A DNA stretch of 64,000 nucleotides from Bacillus sp. REN3 (GCF_017912555.1 NZ_JAERSD010000010.1:80237-144236), one strand, 5' to 3'. Positions 6,868-16,954 are shown, numbered from the stretch's first letter. A program made the numbers and translations. Notes: generated from the letters alone by a model not told the origin.

Positions 6868-7182
6868 TCAGCCCTCAAGAAGCTGGTTAACCCGATCGAC
6901 CTTTTCTCTCATTCTCCTCTTTATATCCCGCCGGTCATCAATCCTAATGTTCGTTGCCACGCGTTTAACCCCCGCGCTGAAAGGCACTTCGTGTATTGCC
7001 TCGATAACCTCGAAGAGCACAGGAAGGTCCCCCTCGATCAAGGTATTCATTGGCGTTAGCTGAAAATCAATTTTCCCCTGTTCCTTGTACTTGACCAGGA
7101 TTTTCTGGATATCTGCCACATACGAACTGACACTCGGTGACTCAGTTCCAATCGGAATTACTGTCACATCAACTATGGCCAT
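6868..7182 (-). CDS. yqgV: Thiamine-binding UPF0045/MTH1187-family protein YqgV
   Basis: A 104-aa protein of the DUF77/UPF0045 family (ferredoxin-like fold). Typical features are the start MAIVDVTVIPIGTESPSVSSYVADIQKIL, the segment FQLTPMNTLIEGDLPVLFEVIEAIHE and C-terminal TNIRIDDRRD. Family members bind hydroxymethylpyrimidine or thiamine, as shown for B. subtilis YkoF-like relatives; the physiological role of YqgV is not settled. RBS GAGGAGAG precedes ATG 7182. Only 21 bp separate it from upstream yqgU, so the two are probably co-transcribed. Confidence 0.88.
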   Translation of the reverse strand: MAIVDVTVIPIGTESPSVSSYVADIQKILVKYKEQGKIDFQLTPMNTLIEGDLPVLFEVIEAIHEVPFSAGVKRVATNIRIDDRRDIKRRMREKVDRVNQLLEG

Positions 7183-7203
7183 TGCAATCTCTCCTCTTTT
7201 TCC

Positions 7204-8343
7204 TTATTCAGTAAGCTCTACTATTTGCTTGGATTCAATATCCAAGAGTTTTTCGAATTGAAAACCATACAAACAGAGTGGAGCCGAGGGGGCACATGAA
7301 AGGGGCTCGTTGTTGAGATTGGATAAAATCACTTTCTCTTCATCCGAATCAAGATTAAAGCGAACCAGGTCAAAACCCTCGTCATATACATCTGCTTCTC
7401 CTTTATGAAGAGCGCGGAAATAGATGAAATCTTCCCCATCGTTCATTAAATCATAAAATGGGACAAGCCAGCCAGAAAAAGACGTCAGCAGCGGAGCATC
7501 GAATTTCCCAAGCTGGTTGAAGCCTTTGTTGTAAAGGACATAATTCGCCTGATTGGGATTTTCTTCAAGCATGTTGATAGTCAATACATTTTTCCCGATG
7601 GCATCAAATTGAAAAATGGACCGAAAAACCTGCTTTATCTTTTTTTCTTTCAAAGAGTAGGACATCAATGGAGCCTCGAGAGACATCCCATCTTCATCCC
7701 AATCCTGGAAAACAAGTTGATCCGATGAGACCCATCGTGCGAAAGGCTCTGGCAATGAAATCTGTTCAAGTCCCTTCTGATCCAAATCCAAAATATAAGT
7801 TTTGAAATCCCAATCCTCTGTAAAAGCAGAGACAAGAATTGTTTTTTCCGCAAAAGAATTCCATTCAAAGCTTAGCTCATGTGACTCTATACTTGAAGAA
7901 AATAGTTCTTGGCCAGACGTATTGATGACATCTAAAATCGCTTCATCGGCACCGGCACTATGAATCAAAATCAAGTTTTTGCTAGGACTGATTTCCGCGG
8001 TTATGGCAGGATGCTCACTTTTATAAAGCAGCCTGCTTTCCCCAGTGGAGATGTGATGGGTGTATAAAGAGGAACCAGTCTCGGTATTGGCAATATACAA
8101 GATGGTTTCGTCATCAAGCCAGCCTGCAGCCTTATAAAATTCTCCCTCTTCCAGCACAATTGGCATCATGCCTGATGATAAAAAGGAAGGTCGGGGTGAT
8201 TCCTTTAGCGTTTTGCTGTGGCCGCTACCTGAATGCAATCCTCCTGGTGATTTCCCGGAACAGCCTGAAAGCGCAAGGGCAACGCTGAACAAAATGATCA
8301 ATAGCAATGATGGTCTGTATGTATATCGGTACCAGTTTTCCAC
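7204..8343 (-). CDS. yqgU: Lipoprotein YqgU
   Basis: A 379-aa exported lipoprotein with an N-terminal hydrophobic stretch (PSLLLIILFSVALALSGC) and lipobox LSGC. The start is taken at GTG 8343, 7 nt after AAAGGGGG; upstream in-frame ATG 8403 would add 20 residues without an RBS. The rest resembles a beta-propeller (repeated short strands with W/D spacing such as GWLDDETILYIAN and KWVSSDQLVFQDW-like blocks), similar to TolB-like folds, but no catalytic motif is seen. Function unknown; synteny gives yqgU. Confidence 0.85.
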   Translation of the reverse strand: MENWYRYTYRPSLLLIILFSVALALSGCSGKSPGGLHSGSGHSKTLKESPRPSFLSSGMMPIVLEEGEFYKAAGWLDDETILYIANTETGSSLYTHHISTGESRLLYKSEHPAITAEISPSKNLILIHSAGADEAILDVINTSGQELFSSSIESHELSFEWNSFAEKTILVSAFTEDWDFKTYILDLDQKGLEQISLPEPFARWVSSDQLVFQDWDEDGMSLEAPLMSYSLKEKKIKQVFRSIFQFDAIGKNVLTINMLEENPNQANYVLYNKGFNQLGKFDAPLLTSFSGWLVPFYDLMNDGEDFIYFRALHKGEADVYDEGFDLVRFNLDSDEEKVILSNLNNEPLSCAPSAPLCLYGFQFEKLLDIESKQIVELTE

Positions 8344-8739
8344 CGCGAAGCCCCCTTTAAACACTGTATATATGTGTACGTTAAAAACCCTTAAATGTTT
8401 CACACATCATCAAGAATCTATAAAAGCAATCCAAACATAAAAGCACAGGCTCCCTCAAAAATGAAGCCAAAGTAGATCTTTATCATTCAATGGCAACTTT
8501 TAAAAATCCTCTGGCAGATATGATTATCCTCTGTCTCCTTAATTATACTCTAGCATTCAAGCATCCCTGTTGTTCAAAGAACATTCCTTTCCAAAAGACT
8601 TCCCAAGAGTCTTTTGGAAAGTGGCCCACACCCGCTCCCATCTGAATATCCGCTCTAAATGGGCAATATAGCCATTCAAAAAACCTGCGCCTTCTTCCCC
8701 AGCGCAGGTTTTTGTTCCGCAAACATTTGTCTTGAAGTC
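8344..8739. other. Intergenic region between yqgU and yqgS
   Basis: No gene seen. It holds the yqgU promoter region, an unexplained 14-bp perfect inverted repeat with a 7-nt loop at 8587-8621 without T-run, and the yqgS terminator. Confidence 0.6.
8678..8713. terminator. Terminator of yqgS
   Basis: AACCTGCGC/GCGCAGGTT stem with an 11-nt loop, with A and T runs on both sides, 27 bp after the yqgS stop. Confidence 0.8.
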
Positions 8740-10590
8740 TTACTGCTGTTCATAGAACCTCAACAAATCTCCGTAAATGATTTTGTCAGAATACTCAAGT
8801 TCGTTCTTTGCTTTTTCCATGAATTGCTCGCAGCTTTCCTTGTCGGCTGGCTGGCCTGTTGCCTTATCATAGCAAGTTTCCCGCGTGTAGACATGGTCTT
8901 TTGTAATGAAGCTTCCATCACGGAGTACGGTAAAGTCCAGGCGATCCTTAGCGAACAAATCCGTTCCGAAATCGATGTGGTCCTTCGTATCGATACCCAG
9001 TAAATGCAGGATTGTCGGTTTCAGGTCAATCTGGCCGGAAACAGTGGAAATCGTCTTTCCTTCTTGGCCTGGAATGTGGATAATCAATGGAACCTTTTGC
9101 AACTGAGTGCTTTCAAACGGTGTGATTTCCTTGCCAAGGTATTCACTCATAGCCTTATTATGGTTTTCTGAAATTCCATAATGGTCACCATATAAAATGA
9201 TGATCGAATCTTCATATAAGCCTTCATCTTTCAGCTTCTGCACAAAACGCTTAAGTGCTTCATCCTGATATCGGACAGTCGGAAAATAGTTGTTGACTGT
9301 TTTATCATTTGACGTATATGGTTGGATGAAACTGTCTTCCTCATTCAATTCAAATGGGAAATGGTTAGTCAAAGTAATGAATTTTGAATAAAACGGTTTT
9401 GGCATTTCCTTCAGATGCTGGACAGACTGATCGAAGAATTCAATATCCTTCATCCCCCATCCAACGGAATTCCCTTCATTCACTTCATAATCCGTCAACG
9501 AATAAAAGCGCTTGTATCCTAATGACTGGTACATGATGTCACGGTTCCAGAAGCTCTTGTTATTCGCATGCAATGATGCAGTAAAATACCCGTTTTCGTT
9601 CAAAATTTCAGGCGTAGCTTTATACTCATTGCCAGAGTGCGTAAAGAAGACAGCACCTCGGCTCAGCGGATACAGCGAGTTTTCAACCAGGAATTCAGAA
9701 TCCGAAGTTTTCCCCTGGCCGGTCTGGTGATAGAAATTGTCAAAATAATAACTTTCCTTAATGAAATCATTCAGGAAAGGAGTGATTTCCTGCCCATTTA
9801 CCTTCTGGTTGATCACAAAATTCTGTGTCGATTCCATCGACACAAGGATGACATTCTTGCCTTTTGCGGCGCCGAACATTTCATCATTTGGAGGCAAATA
9901 ATTCGCACGGACATAATTGTCGATATCAGCCAATTCACTTCCATCTGCCAGCGCGCGCTGTGCGGAAGATTTGGACTGCAAGAATGCATCATATAAATGA
10001 TAGTTGTATGTCCCGATGTTCTTGACCAGCATCTCCCTGTCGAACGTCCTTGTCAAAAGCTGAGGGCGTTCTGTCTCAGCAAGCCCCAGGTTAAAAAACG
10101 CGATGGCGATTGAAACAAGGAAAAATGCCCTGCGGTCCACCTTGGAATATTCCCTATAGCCGATAAATGACGGCTTAAATTTAATCAATAAAGCTAAAAT
10201 AATGAAATCAGCAAAATATAACAGGTCCTTCAAGTTGATGAGTTCCGTCACACTGCTCCCAAGATCGCTCATGTTGCTTGTCTGGAATAGGACAGGAATC
10301 GTGAGAAAATCATTGAAAAAGCGATAAAAGACAACATTCGCGAACAGAATCACAGAAACTATGAAACTTGTAATCAGGATATAGCGTTTCTGATTCTTTT
10401 CCTTCAGGAACAGGCTGATTCCGAATATGAACATCAGAAAGCTCAGCGGATTTATGAACAGGATGATTTCCTGTTTCCAGTTTTCAATCTTGATATCAAA
10501 ACTTGTTTTATATGCAATATAGGTTTTGAGCCACAACATGAGAACGGCAATCGTAACGATCGATGCTTGTGACCATTTGTTATTCTTCAT
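8740..10590 (-). CDS. yqgS: Lipoteichoic acid synthase family protein YqgS
   Basis: A 616-aa LtaS-type phosphoglycerol transferase. Five N-terminal membrane helices (residues about 8-175) precede an extracellular sulfatase-fold domain. Key motifs are [17 protein letters not shown] (metal-binding Glu), [11 protein letters not shown] (catalytic Thr), the [13 protein letters not shown] block and [13 protein letters not shown] (Asp/His ligands). The family moves glycerol phosphate from phosphatidylglycerol onto the lipoteichoic acid chain at the outer face of the membrane. In B. subtilis YqgS is one of four paralogues (LtaS, YfnI, YqgS, YvgJ) and is linked to sporulation. RBS GGGAGGTAG before ATG 10590. 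Confidence 0.92.
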   Translation of the reverse strand: MKNNKWSQASIVTIAVLMLWLKTYIAYKTSFDIKIENWKQEIILFINPLSFLMFIFGISLFLKEKNQKRYILITSFIVSVILFANVVFYRFFNDFLTIPVLFQTSNMSDLGSSVTELINLKDLLYFADFIILALLIKFKPSFIGYREYSKVDRRAFFLVSIAIAFFNLGLAETERPQLLTRTFDREMLVKNIGTYNYHLYDAFLQSKSSAQRALADGSELADIDNYVRANYLPPNDEMFGAAKGKNVILVSMESTQNFVINQKVNGQEITPFLNDFIKESYYFDNFYHQTGQGKTSDSEFLVENSLYPLSRGAVFFTHSGNEYKATPEILNENGYFTASLHANNKSFWNRDIMYQSLGYKRFYSLTDYEVNEGNSVGWGMKDIEFFDQSVQHLKEMPKPFYSKFITLTNHFPFELNEEDSFIQPYTSNDKTVNNYFPTVRYQDEALKRFVQKLKDEGLYEDSIIILYGDHYGISENHNKAMSEYLGKEITPFESTQLQKVPLIIHIPGQEGKTISTVSGQIDLKPTILHLLGIDTKDHIDFGTDLFAKDRLDFTVLRDGSFITKDHVYTRETCYDKATGQPADKESCEQFMEKAKNELEYSDKIIYGDLLRFYEQQ

Positions 10591-11054
10591 CGTGTTTGCT
10601 ACCTCCCTGTTACAAATAACAGATATGGAAAATTTTGGTTAATTTATCGATTGTTCCAGAATCAAAGATAATCTTAATACTTTTCATTGAAAAAATCAAT
10701 TGAAAGTTAAGCATTAAACATGCACTTATTTACCGAGTCACCACAATATTTTCCACCATATTAGACGAATTAAACCTTGAAAAGTTTCAGGTTTGTCCAT
10801 ATTCAGAATATTCATTTAAAAGGAACTTTACGAATTCGGAACGATGTTCGCATCCTTTCCGATGAACAGCAGCTCCTTCTTGTCGAAACGTTCACCCTTT
10901 TATTTCCTTTGACAGGGCCAACTTCGAATGGTCAAAGCCAAGGAGAAACATGCTGGGAGGTGCCCATACCCTTGTGGGCAGACTTCGCACTATTCTCTGA
11001 TACCTTGCGGGTCCAACTTTGGAGCCTAACATAAATTATGCTAAAACAGATAAA
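10591..11054. other. Intergenic region between glcK and yqgS
   Basis: About 460 bp with no supported gene. It includes the yqgS leader and two small inverted repeats: 10772-10794 (AAACC..GGTTT around TGAAA/TTTCA) and 10962-10981 (TGCCCA/TGGGCA). Short plus-strand open frames here have no RBS. Confidence 0.55.
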
Positions 11055-11092
11055 GCAGGGAATTTTCCCAATAGAAGATTTCCCTGCCTTTT
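11055..11092. terminator. Terminator of glcK
   Basis: GCAGGGAA (11055-11062) pairs with TTCCCTGC (11080-11087) around an A/T-rich loop, followed on minus by TTTATCTGTTTT. Confidence 0.6.
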
Positions 11093-11095
11093 TCT

Positions 11096-12064
11096 TCAAA
11101 TTTTATTTTTGACGAGCCATGCGGCTCCAATGACTCCAGCGTCATTTCCCAAGGTTGCGATGCTGATATCTGTTGAATGCGCAACCCGTGGGAACGAATT
11201 CCGTAAAAACTGTTCCTTTACCGGTTCGAGCAGGATATCCCCTGCTTTCGATACCCCCCCGCCCAAAACGATTTTTTCAGGGTTGAGCGTGTTCGCAATA
11301 TTCGCAAGCGCAATGCCTAAATGCAATGAAACCGTTTCAATCACTTTTCTGGCGATGCGATCCTCTCTTCTCGCAGCGTCGAACACATCTTTTGCAGTTA
11401 CCAGGCCCTTTTCCTTGTAAACAGTTGATAATTCACCCTCGTCAACATTTTCTTCCAGCATTTCAACCGCAATCCTGACAATTCCAGTTGCTGAGGCAAT
11501 GGTTTCAAGACAACCTGTTTTCCCGCAATTGCAAGGTGTCCCTCCCACAGGCAAAGAAGTGATATGGCCTATTTCACCCGCAGCACCGCTGATTCCATGT
11601 ACGATGTCCCCATTGGCAATGACCCCGCCGCCGACTCCGGTTCCAAGTGTCACGCAAACAAGATCTTTTGCTCCGTTTCCGGCGCCCTTCCACATTTCGC
11701 CGAGGGCAGCACAATTGGCATCATTATCAATCACTGCCGGTAAAGATGTTTCCACCTCAAGCAAATCCTTCAACGGATAAGGCTCCCTCCAGCCAAGGTT
11801 CACCGCTTCATATATATCTCCTGTTGCCAGATTCACTGGTCCTGGTGCACCCATTCCAATCCCGGCGATTTCACTTTTTGGGCGACCAATCGCTTCCAGC
11901 TTGTGATCAATTGATTTTGCAATATTCACTGTAATGTTTTTCCCAGCATCCGAAATATCAGTTGGGATTTCCCATTTATGGAGGATCTCCCCGTATGGAT
12001 TCAAGAAAGCAAGCTTTGTAGTTGTTCCTCCGAGGTCCACTCCGACCAGCCATTTTTCAGACAT
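11096..12064 (-). CDS. glcK: ROK-family glucokinase
   Basis: A 322-aa ATP-dependent glucose kinase. The N-terminal phosphate loop is [15 protein letters not shown], the sugar-binding Asp lies in [13 protein letters not shown], and GTGVGGGVI and the ROK zinc motif [10 protein letters not shown] (after GEIGHITS) follow. Length equals B. subtilis GlcK (321). It phosphorylates free intracellular glucose from disaccharide breakdown. RBS AAAGGTGACG precedes ATG 12064; yqgQ ends 6 bp upstream, the same operon as in B. subtilis. Confidence 0.96.
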   Translation of the reverse strand: MSEKWLVGVDLGGTTTKLAFLNPYGEILHKWEIPTDISDAGKNITVNIAKSIDHKLEAIGRPKSEIAGIGMGAPGPVNLATGDIYEAVNLGWREPYPLKDLLEVETSLPAVIDNDANCAALGEMWKGAGNGAKDLVCVTLGTGVGGGVIANGDIVHGISGAAGEIGHITSLPVGGTPCNCGKTGCLETIASATGIVRIAVEMLEENVDEGELSTVYKEKGLVTAKDVFDAARREDRIARKVIETVSLHLGIALANIANTLNPEKIVLGGGVSKAGDILLEPVKEQFLRNSFPRVAHSTDISIATLGNDAGVIGAAWLVKNKI

Positions 12065-12070
12065 TGAACG

Positions 12071-12286
12071 TCACCTTTTCTTATTAACATTTTTTTCTTT
12101 TTCAAGCTGTATTTCATGCCTTAACAATAGGAGCGCAGACTGATATTCCTTCGTTTCAATCAATTGGGATTGAAACAGCTCCTTCAGCTCTGATTCCATC
12201 AATTCCAAATCAGCTAGCCTATCGCCTATGTATATAACTGTACCGTACTTTTTCAAAAATTGCTGGATATCATAAATCGTTTTCAA
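12071..12286 (-). CDS. yqgQ: DUF910 family small protein YqgQ
   Basis: A 71-aa helical protein (YDIQQFLKKYGTVIYIGDRLADLELMESELKELF...) of the YqgQ/DUF910 family, which folds as a three-helix bundle of unknown function, perhaps binding nucleic acid. The start is TTG at 12286 after GAGGGGAATACA. It is coupled to glcK downstream. Confidence 0.9.
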   Translation of the reverse strand: MKTIYDIQQFLKKYGTVIYIGDRLADLELMESELKELFQSQLIETKEYQSALLLLRHEIQLEKEKNVNKKR

Positions 12287-12573
12287 TGTATTCCCCTCAA
12301 TGCTTGTGAAAATAAGAGCATGTTTCCAATTATTAAGTATAATAGATACCTATAGTCTACTCAAGTACAGAGTAGATATAAATATGAATAATCAATTCCA
12401 TCACTTTGCGATATCCATTGTTGTTATGTGGTATTTGTGAATAGCCATCCACCCCTTCTCGGAATGGAAAAAGGCAGCATGATTGCTGCCTCATAAAAAA
12501 TCCTATCCTCATTTACAGGGAAAAGGGATGTTTTTATGCCAAAATTGCAGTGTAATCGTTATAATAAACCACA
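12287..12573. other. Intergenic region upstream of yqgQ
   Basis: About 290 bp without a gene. A 7-bp inverted repeat TCTACTC/GAGTAGA with a 7-nt spacer (12356-12376) may be an operator for yqgQ-glcK. A minus-strand terminator hairpin lies at 12468-12490. Confidence 0.5.
12468..12490 (-). terminator. Second terminator downstream of the germination gene
   Basis: GGCAGCA/TGCTGCC stem with a 4-nt loop, followed on the minus strand by TTTTTCC. Confidence 0.65.
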
Positions 12574-12610
12574 AATAGAAAAAAGCTGTGTTATGCTGCT
12601 TTTTTCTATT
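12574..12610. terminator. Terminator of the germination gene
   Basis: A 13-bp stem AATAGAAAAAAGC/GCTTTTTTCTATT with an 11-nt loop, immediately after the stop at 12617. Confidence 0.65.
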
Positions 12611-12616
12611 GTGACT

Positions 12617-14098
12617 TTATCTGTCAGGGTCTTGCGGGCTCAAGATTCGCGGACGGCGATTTTTCAGGGGAATTGGCGATCTTAACAGCACGTCCCGAAA
12701 GGCTCTTAAATTGAAAGGGATGAACGGCCAGAAGTAAGGAACGCCAAAAGAGCGCATCCTTGACAGCAGCAGCACCAGGAGAACGAAACCTGCTAGAAGC
12801 CCGTATTCCTGGAAAGCAGCGGTAGCAATCAAAAGGAAGATCCTAATAATCCTATTAGCAAGACTCATTTCATAGCTTGGAGTTGCAAAGGTTCCAATCG
12901 CGGCAATTGCCAGATAAAGTATGACTTCATTGGTCAGCAAACCAACCTCAACAGCAACCTGCCCAATCATCAACGCTGCGACAAGCCCAAGGGCTGTTGC
13001 CAAAGAGGTTGGCGTATGGATTGCAGCCATCCTGAGTACGTCAATCCCCAATTCGATGACCAGGAACTGCAAGAACAGCGGAATCTCCCCAGGGTCATTC
13101 GGACCGATAAACGACAGCTTCTCAGGTAGTAGTTCGGGTTTGACCGCAAATAAGTACCAGAGCGGCAGCAAAAATAAGGAAGTCCATACTGCTAGGAACC
13201 GGACCATACGCAAATAGGCTCCTACCAGCGGTTTATTACGGTATTCTTCCGCATGCTGTAAATGATGCCAAAAGGTAGTCGGTGTGATCAGAACACTTGG
13301 AGAACCATCGACAATGATGCACACATGTCCTTCATACAGGTGTGTCGCAGCAGTATCTGGCCGCTCTGTATACCTGACTGTTGGGAACGGGTTCCAGTGT
13401 CTGCCAGAAATGAATTCCTCGATTGTTTTTTCAGCCATCGGCAAGCCGTCTGTATCGATAAGTGATAGAGAATCCTTGATTCTCTTCACCAGGTCGGGAT
13501 CGGCGATATCTTCAATGTAACAAACAACGATGTCAGTCTTCGACCGCCTTCCGACCTGCGTATATTCCATCCTTAACGTTCGGTCCCTTATCCGTCTCCT
13601 TGTGAGGGCTGTATTGAAGACCAGGGTTTCAACGAATCCATCCCTCGACCCCCTCACAACCCTTTCCATGTCAGGTTCCTCAGGCCCTCTTACAGGGTAT
13701 GTCCTGGCATCGATCAGGATGATGTCAGAAATCCCATCGACACTAAGTGCGATGGGTCCAGCCAATACCATATCCACTACCTTATCCAGGTCATCCGTTG
13801 TTTCCACCTCGACATATGGAATATAGGTCTTCACAAGTTTCTTCAAAGTTTCCGTATCTAATGTGCCTGGCTCAAGCTTGGCAAGCAGCTTCATGATATG
13901 CAGCATGATATCGTCCTTGGCAAATCCGTCGACAAGAAAGATTGCCATTTCTCTCCCAGCATACTCCACATCAAGATGAATCACATCGAAGCTTTTCCCG
14001 ACTCCAAGTTCATGCCGTAAAAAATCGGTGTTTTCCTTTAGGTTTTCATTTACATAGTGTTTCTTGAATTCATCCATACCCTGCCTCAAACCTTTCAT
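12617..14098 (-). CDS. GerA/SpoVAF-family spore germination protein
   Basis: A 493-aa protein of the GerA A-subunit family. The soluble N-terminal domain includes VDGISDIILIDARTYPVRGPEEPD, VRGSRDGFVETL..NTALTRRRIRD and VGRRSKTDIVVCYIEDIAD. It is followed by HVCIIVDGSPSVLITPTTFWHHLQHAEEY and a membrane part with about five or six helices from residue 290 on. The motif set is nearer to SpoVAF than to nutrient receptor GerAA. It would sit in the inner spore membrane and help ion or DPA release. It is a lone gene here, without gerB/gerC or other spoVA genes, which is unusual. ATG 14098 follows GGTGA; GTG 14101 is an alternative. Confidence 0.88.
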   Translation of the reverse strand: MKGLRQGMDEFKKHYVNENLKENTDFLRHELGVGKSFDVIHLDVEYAGREMAIFLVDGFAKDDIMLHIMKLLAKLEPGTLDTETLKKLVKTYIPYVEVETTDDLDKVVDMVLAGPIALSVDGISDIILIDARTYPVRGPEEPDMERVVRGSRDGFVETLVFNTALTRRRIRDRTLRMEYTQVGRRSKTDIVVCYIEDIADPDLVKRIKDSLSLIDTDGLPMAEKTIEEFISGRHWNPFPTVRYTERPDTAATHLYEGHVCIIVDGSPSVLITPTTFWHHLQHAEEYRNKPLVGAYLRMVRFLAVWTSLFLLPLWYLFAVKPELLPEKLSFIGPNDPGEIPLFLQFLVIELGIDVLRMAAIHTPTSLATALGLVAALMIGQVAVEVGLLTNEVILYLAIAAIGTFATPSYEMSLANRIIRIFLLIATAAFQEYGLLAGFVLLVLLLSRMRSFGVPYFWPFIPFNLRAFRDVLLRSPIPLKNRRPRILSPQDPDR

Positions 14099-14237
14099 CA
14101 CAGCAATTCACCATTATTTTCCTTTAACAGCTTAGCCAAACGATGAAAAAAAAATACTTGTTCATCAGTTGATGGTGAGGTTCATATAGTGGTTATATCG
14201 GACAACCGCCATTGTGGCTGCGGGAGGAAACAGGCTG

Positions 14238-15098
14238 ATGAAAAAAATGCTTATCGTTTGGTTCAGTGCAGCGGCAGTTCTCACTGCTTTCTTGATCGGT
14301 CGTTTCAATATTTTTGACTCTGCAAGAGAAACGATTATCTTTTTCCCAATCGATGAATCGGTCTCTTTTAAAAGTTCAGGTACAACCCTGTCCCTTGGAA
14401 AAGAAAATGACCATTCGATCGATTGGAAAACGGAAGCCAAACTCGACCGGAAAGCATACTTGCGACAGGATTTAGCCCTTTTATACACGAATGGATTATT
14501 AAAAGGGAAGATGGGGAAATGGAGGCAAAACACTGCTGACTTAATCCAAAAGGAAACGATTAAGGGGAATGAAAGTTCAAAAGTGGATGCCATTACATTC
14601 CACTATGCCGAACTTCATCAGCCAGGCGATACAATCACAAGTGCGCAAACGATGTCAAATGATTCACTTTATATTATCGATTCTGCATTCACTCCCTTAA
14701 GCGCTTTCAGGGTAGCGAAGAGCAGCGAGGAAATAGAATGGAAAAAAGTACTCGATCGAAATGTCAGGAATAAGCAGAAAACAAGTTTGCAGAATGCCCA
14801 GAAAACCCATGGAGTGAATCTTGCCGAATATTCCATCATTCCCTTAAATGAATTGAAAAGGTTTAGGGAAGAGCCGCTCCCAGGATTCTCTAGAATGGAG
14901 TCAGCCGAGATCATAGGCAGGCTTTGGGAGGGAATCTATAAAAACTATTTTCTTGGAATAAGAAAAAGCGACGGTACTGTCGTCGAACCAAACGACAGTA
15001 CGATGCCGCTAATCCTTATCTCAAGGGATAAAACCCATTTGCTTGTCATTACGGAAACAAAAGACGGGGAAAGCGTGCTTTTAAAGCAGCTGATCTGA
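14238..15098 (+). CDS. Predicted exported/membrane-anchored hypothetical protein, 286 aa
   Basis: Not recognised. The N-terminus is a signal anchor (MKKMLIVWFSAAAVLTAFLIGRF), the rest hydrophilic with mixed strands and helices. ATG 14238 is chosen since GGGAGG lies about 10 nt upstream and the next in-frame start upstream lacks an RBS. It is divergent from the GerA-type gene and convergent with gluP. The neighbourhood (spore germination gene) suggests but does not show a sporulation role. No conserved catalytic motif is visible. Confidence 0.7.
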   Translation: MKKMLIVWFSAAAVLTAFLIGRFNIFDSARETIIFFPIDESVSFKSSGTTLSLGKENDHSIDWKTEAKLDRKAYLRQDLALLYTNGLLKGKMGKWRQNTADLIQKETIKGNESSKVDAITFHYAELHQPGDTITSAQTMSNDSLYIIDSAFTPLSAFRVAKSSEEIEWKKVLDRNVRNKQKTSLQNAQKTHGVNLAEYSIIPLNELKRFREEPLPGFSRMESAEIIGRLWEGIYKNYFLGIRKSDGTVVEPNDSTMPLILISRDKTHLLVITETKDGESVLLKQLI

Positions 15099-15168
15099 CC
15101 GGGAATACCCAGATAATGGCCAGAAAGGAAAGATTACAAGCCGTTTTCCATCCTAACATGGAAAGCAA

Positions 15169-16713
15169 TCATTCTGAAAGGAAGTGATTGATCTGATTGA
15201 GTGTCTTTTGGTAGCTTTCTTCGCCAGCATTTAATTCAACAGCTTTTTCGGCAAATTTTTGGGCTTCCGGGAAATTGTTCTCTTCCATATAGATAAGTGC
15301 CAGATTGAAGTAAGCCTCGTGGAACGCTGGGTCTAGTTCAATCACTTTGAAGAGATTTTGCTTTGCGTCTTCAAGCTGGTCCTGCTTGATTTCAGTATAG
15401 GAAAGCAAAAAAAGTATTTCCGCAGAGGAAACATCCTTCCTGCTGTATTCTGAAAGCAAATCGTATGCCTTTCCATACTCTTCTTCCTGGATATGCTGCT
15501 GGGCAAGCAGGAGGATTGACCTCTCATCTACTAAATCTGCTTTATCGCTGAATCCGTATCTTAGCGAAAAGGCCATCGTGGCAATGGCAACAGCGAGAAA
15601 GAGAAATTGCAGCACAGGCCGCTTTTTCCCAGGGAGATGCACGATTCCCGCTGCGGCAAACCCGCCTGCCAGGCCACCGAGGTGTCCAGCATTATCTATC
15701 CCAGGCACTGTGAATCCAAAAGCAAGGTTAATCCCAAGCACGACAAAGATATTCAAGCCAAGTGTTCTCCAAAAAAGCCTCGGGTGCACGACCCCGAAAT
15801 AAAGCAGAGCTCCGAAACAGCCAAATATCGCGCCGCTTGCCCCCGCTGACAGATTAGGACTGAAAAGAAAGCTCGCAAGGGTCCCTCCTAAACCGGCTGT
15901 CATGTAAATGAACAGAAACCTCATATTCCCATATAGCCTCTCAACGAGGGTTCCAAGATAGTACAATGCCAAAGTATTCATGAATAAATGCAAAAATCCG
16001 ATATGGATAAAGATCGGTGTGAAAAAACGCCACCATTCGCCTTCAAGGATGAGGGGATTGAATTTGGCTCCAAACTTAATCAACGTAGCTGTATCCGTGC
16101 TTCCCCCTGCCGCTTCCAACAGAAGGAAAACAATTATTTGTGCCGCGATAAAAAGATACGTGAAAAAAGGCTTGCCGTAATTGAACACGGAGCGTTCAGC
16201 CTTGGCTCTGTTGGCCGCTTGGAATAAGGCATTTTTCTTATGTGCTTCAGTATCATCATCCGTAAATCCATCAGCAATATCAATTCCGAGCGGTACTCCC
16301 ATAGTCTGTTCAAATTTAGCAAGCTGTGCTGCCGCATTTGCCCTATCGATCAATATGGATTCAATGGTAACTTTGCTGCTATCCGAGTATCGATACGGCT
16401 CTTCAAGGCGGAATTCATAATCATCCACAGGCGGATAGGCGCTGAAATACACATTGAGTAGCTTCAATTCTCCCTTTGCAAGGCCCCTTCTTATCCGTTC
16501 CCCATTCCCGGCAGTTGTTTCGATATCACGCTGCAGCCAGTTGCTCCAGTCCAAATTATAATGAAGCAGGCGGACAACCTGTGCTTGTTTGTTTTCGGTT
16601 TTTTCCAGCCAAAGTTCATTCTGGTCATTAGACAGCTGAAGAATGCGGTAGCCCTGGTTGCTGATTAAAAATTCCGCTACCCTCCAGTACAAGTACTCCT
16701 CCAAAAATGCCAA
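15169..16713 (-). CDS. gluP: Rhomboid protease GluP (YqgP)
   Basis: A 514-aa intramembrane serine protease. It has an N-terminal soluble domain (about 1-175), then a rhomboid core with IHIGFLHLFMNTLALYYLG, the catalytic Ser in SAGASGAIFGCFGALLYFG and the His in GIDNAGHLGGLAGGFAAAG, ending in a C-terminal TPR-like region (AYDLLSEYSRKD...PAFHEAYFNLALIYMEENNFPEAQKFAEKAVELN). B. subtilis YqgP cleaves the magnesium transporter MgtE with FtsH. The start is TTG 16713 after AGGGGAGAAG. Monocistronic as far as seen. Confidence 0.95.
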   Translation of the reverse strand: MAFLEEYLYWRVAEFLISNQGYRILQLSNDQNELWLEKTENKQAQVVRLLHYNLDWSNWLQRDIETTAGNGERIRRGLAKGELKLLNVYFSAYPPVDDYEFRLEEPYRYSDSSKVTIESILIDRANAAAQLAKFEQTMGVPLGIDIADGFTDDDTEAHKKNALFQAANRAKAERSVFNYGKPFFTYLFIAAQIIVFLLLEAAGGSTDTATLIKFGAKFNPLILEGEWWRFFTPIFIHIGFLHLFMNTLALYYLGTLVERLYGNMRFLFIYMTAGLGGTLASFLFSPNLSAGASGAIFGCFGALLYFGVVHPRLFWRTLGLNIFVVLGINLAFGFTVPGIDNAGHLGGLAGGFAAAGIVHLPGKKRPVLQFLFLAVAIATMAFSLRYGFSDKADLVDERSILLLAQQHIQEEEYGKAYDLLSEYSRKDVSSAEILFLLSYTEIKQDQLEDAKQNLFKVIELDPAFHEAYFNLALIYMEENNFPEAQKFAEKAVELNAGEESYQKTLNQINHFLSE

Positions 16714-16930
16714 CTTCTCCCCTACTTTCTGCCTTGTTTTTCAATTTAATTGTTTCCATGGAAACACATCGTAACCAAGCTTCATCATGCTCGGCATTGT
16801 GCATTCCCTGAAGCGGGAGACTTCTTTTTGAAAACCCAGTTAAAAATATTATAAACCAAATTTCCCCTATCCATATATCCTTTCGCCTTGTCAAAACAAA
16901 CTTAGAATTTAAATAGTGTCCAAATAGCGC

Positions 16931-16954
16931 AAAAAAGACCCGAATGGGTCTTTT
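16931..16954 (-). terminator. Terminator overlapping the stop of the 65-aa protein gene
   Basis: AAAAGACCC/GGGTCTTTT hairpin with a GAAT loop. It overlaps the TAA stop at 16953-16955, followed on minus by a T-run. Confidence 0.7.

Noticed and set aside
10777..11034. 85-codon plus-strand open frame in the glcK-yqgS gap
   Set aside because: No RBS and no resemblance to a protein; partly made of small inverted repeats.
16628..16894. 88-codon minus frame overlapping the start of gluP
   Set aside because: It overlaps the N-terminal coding part of gluP in another frame and lacks an RBS.
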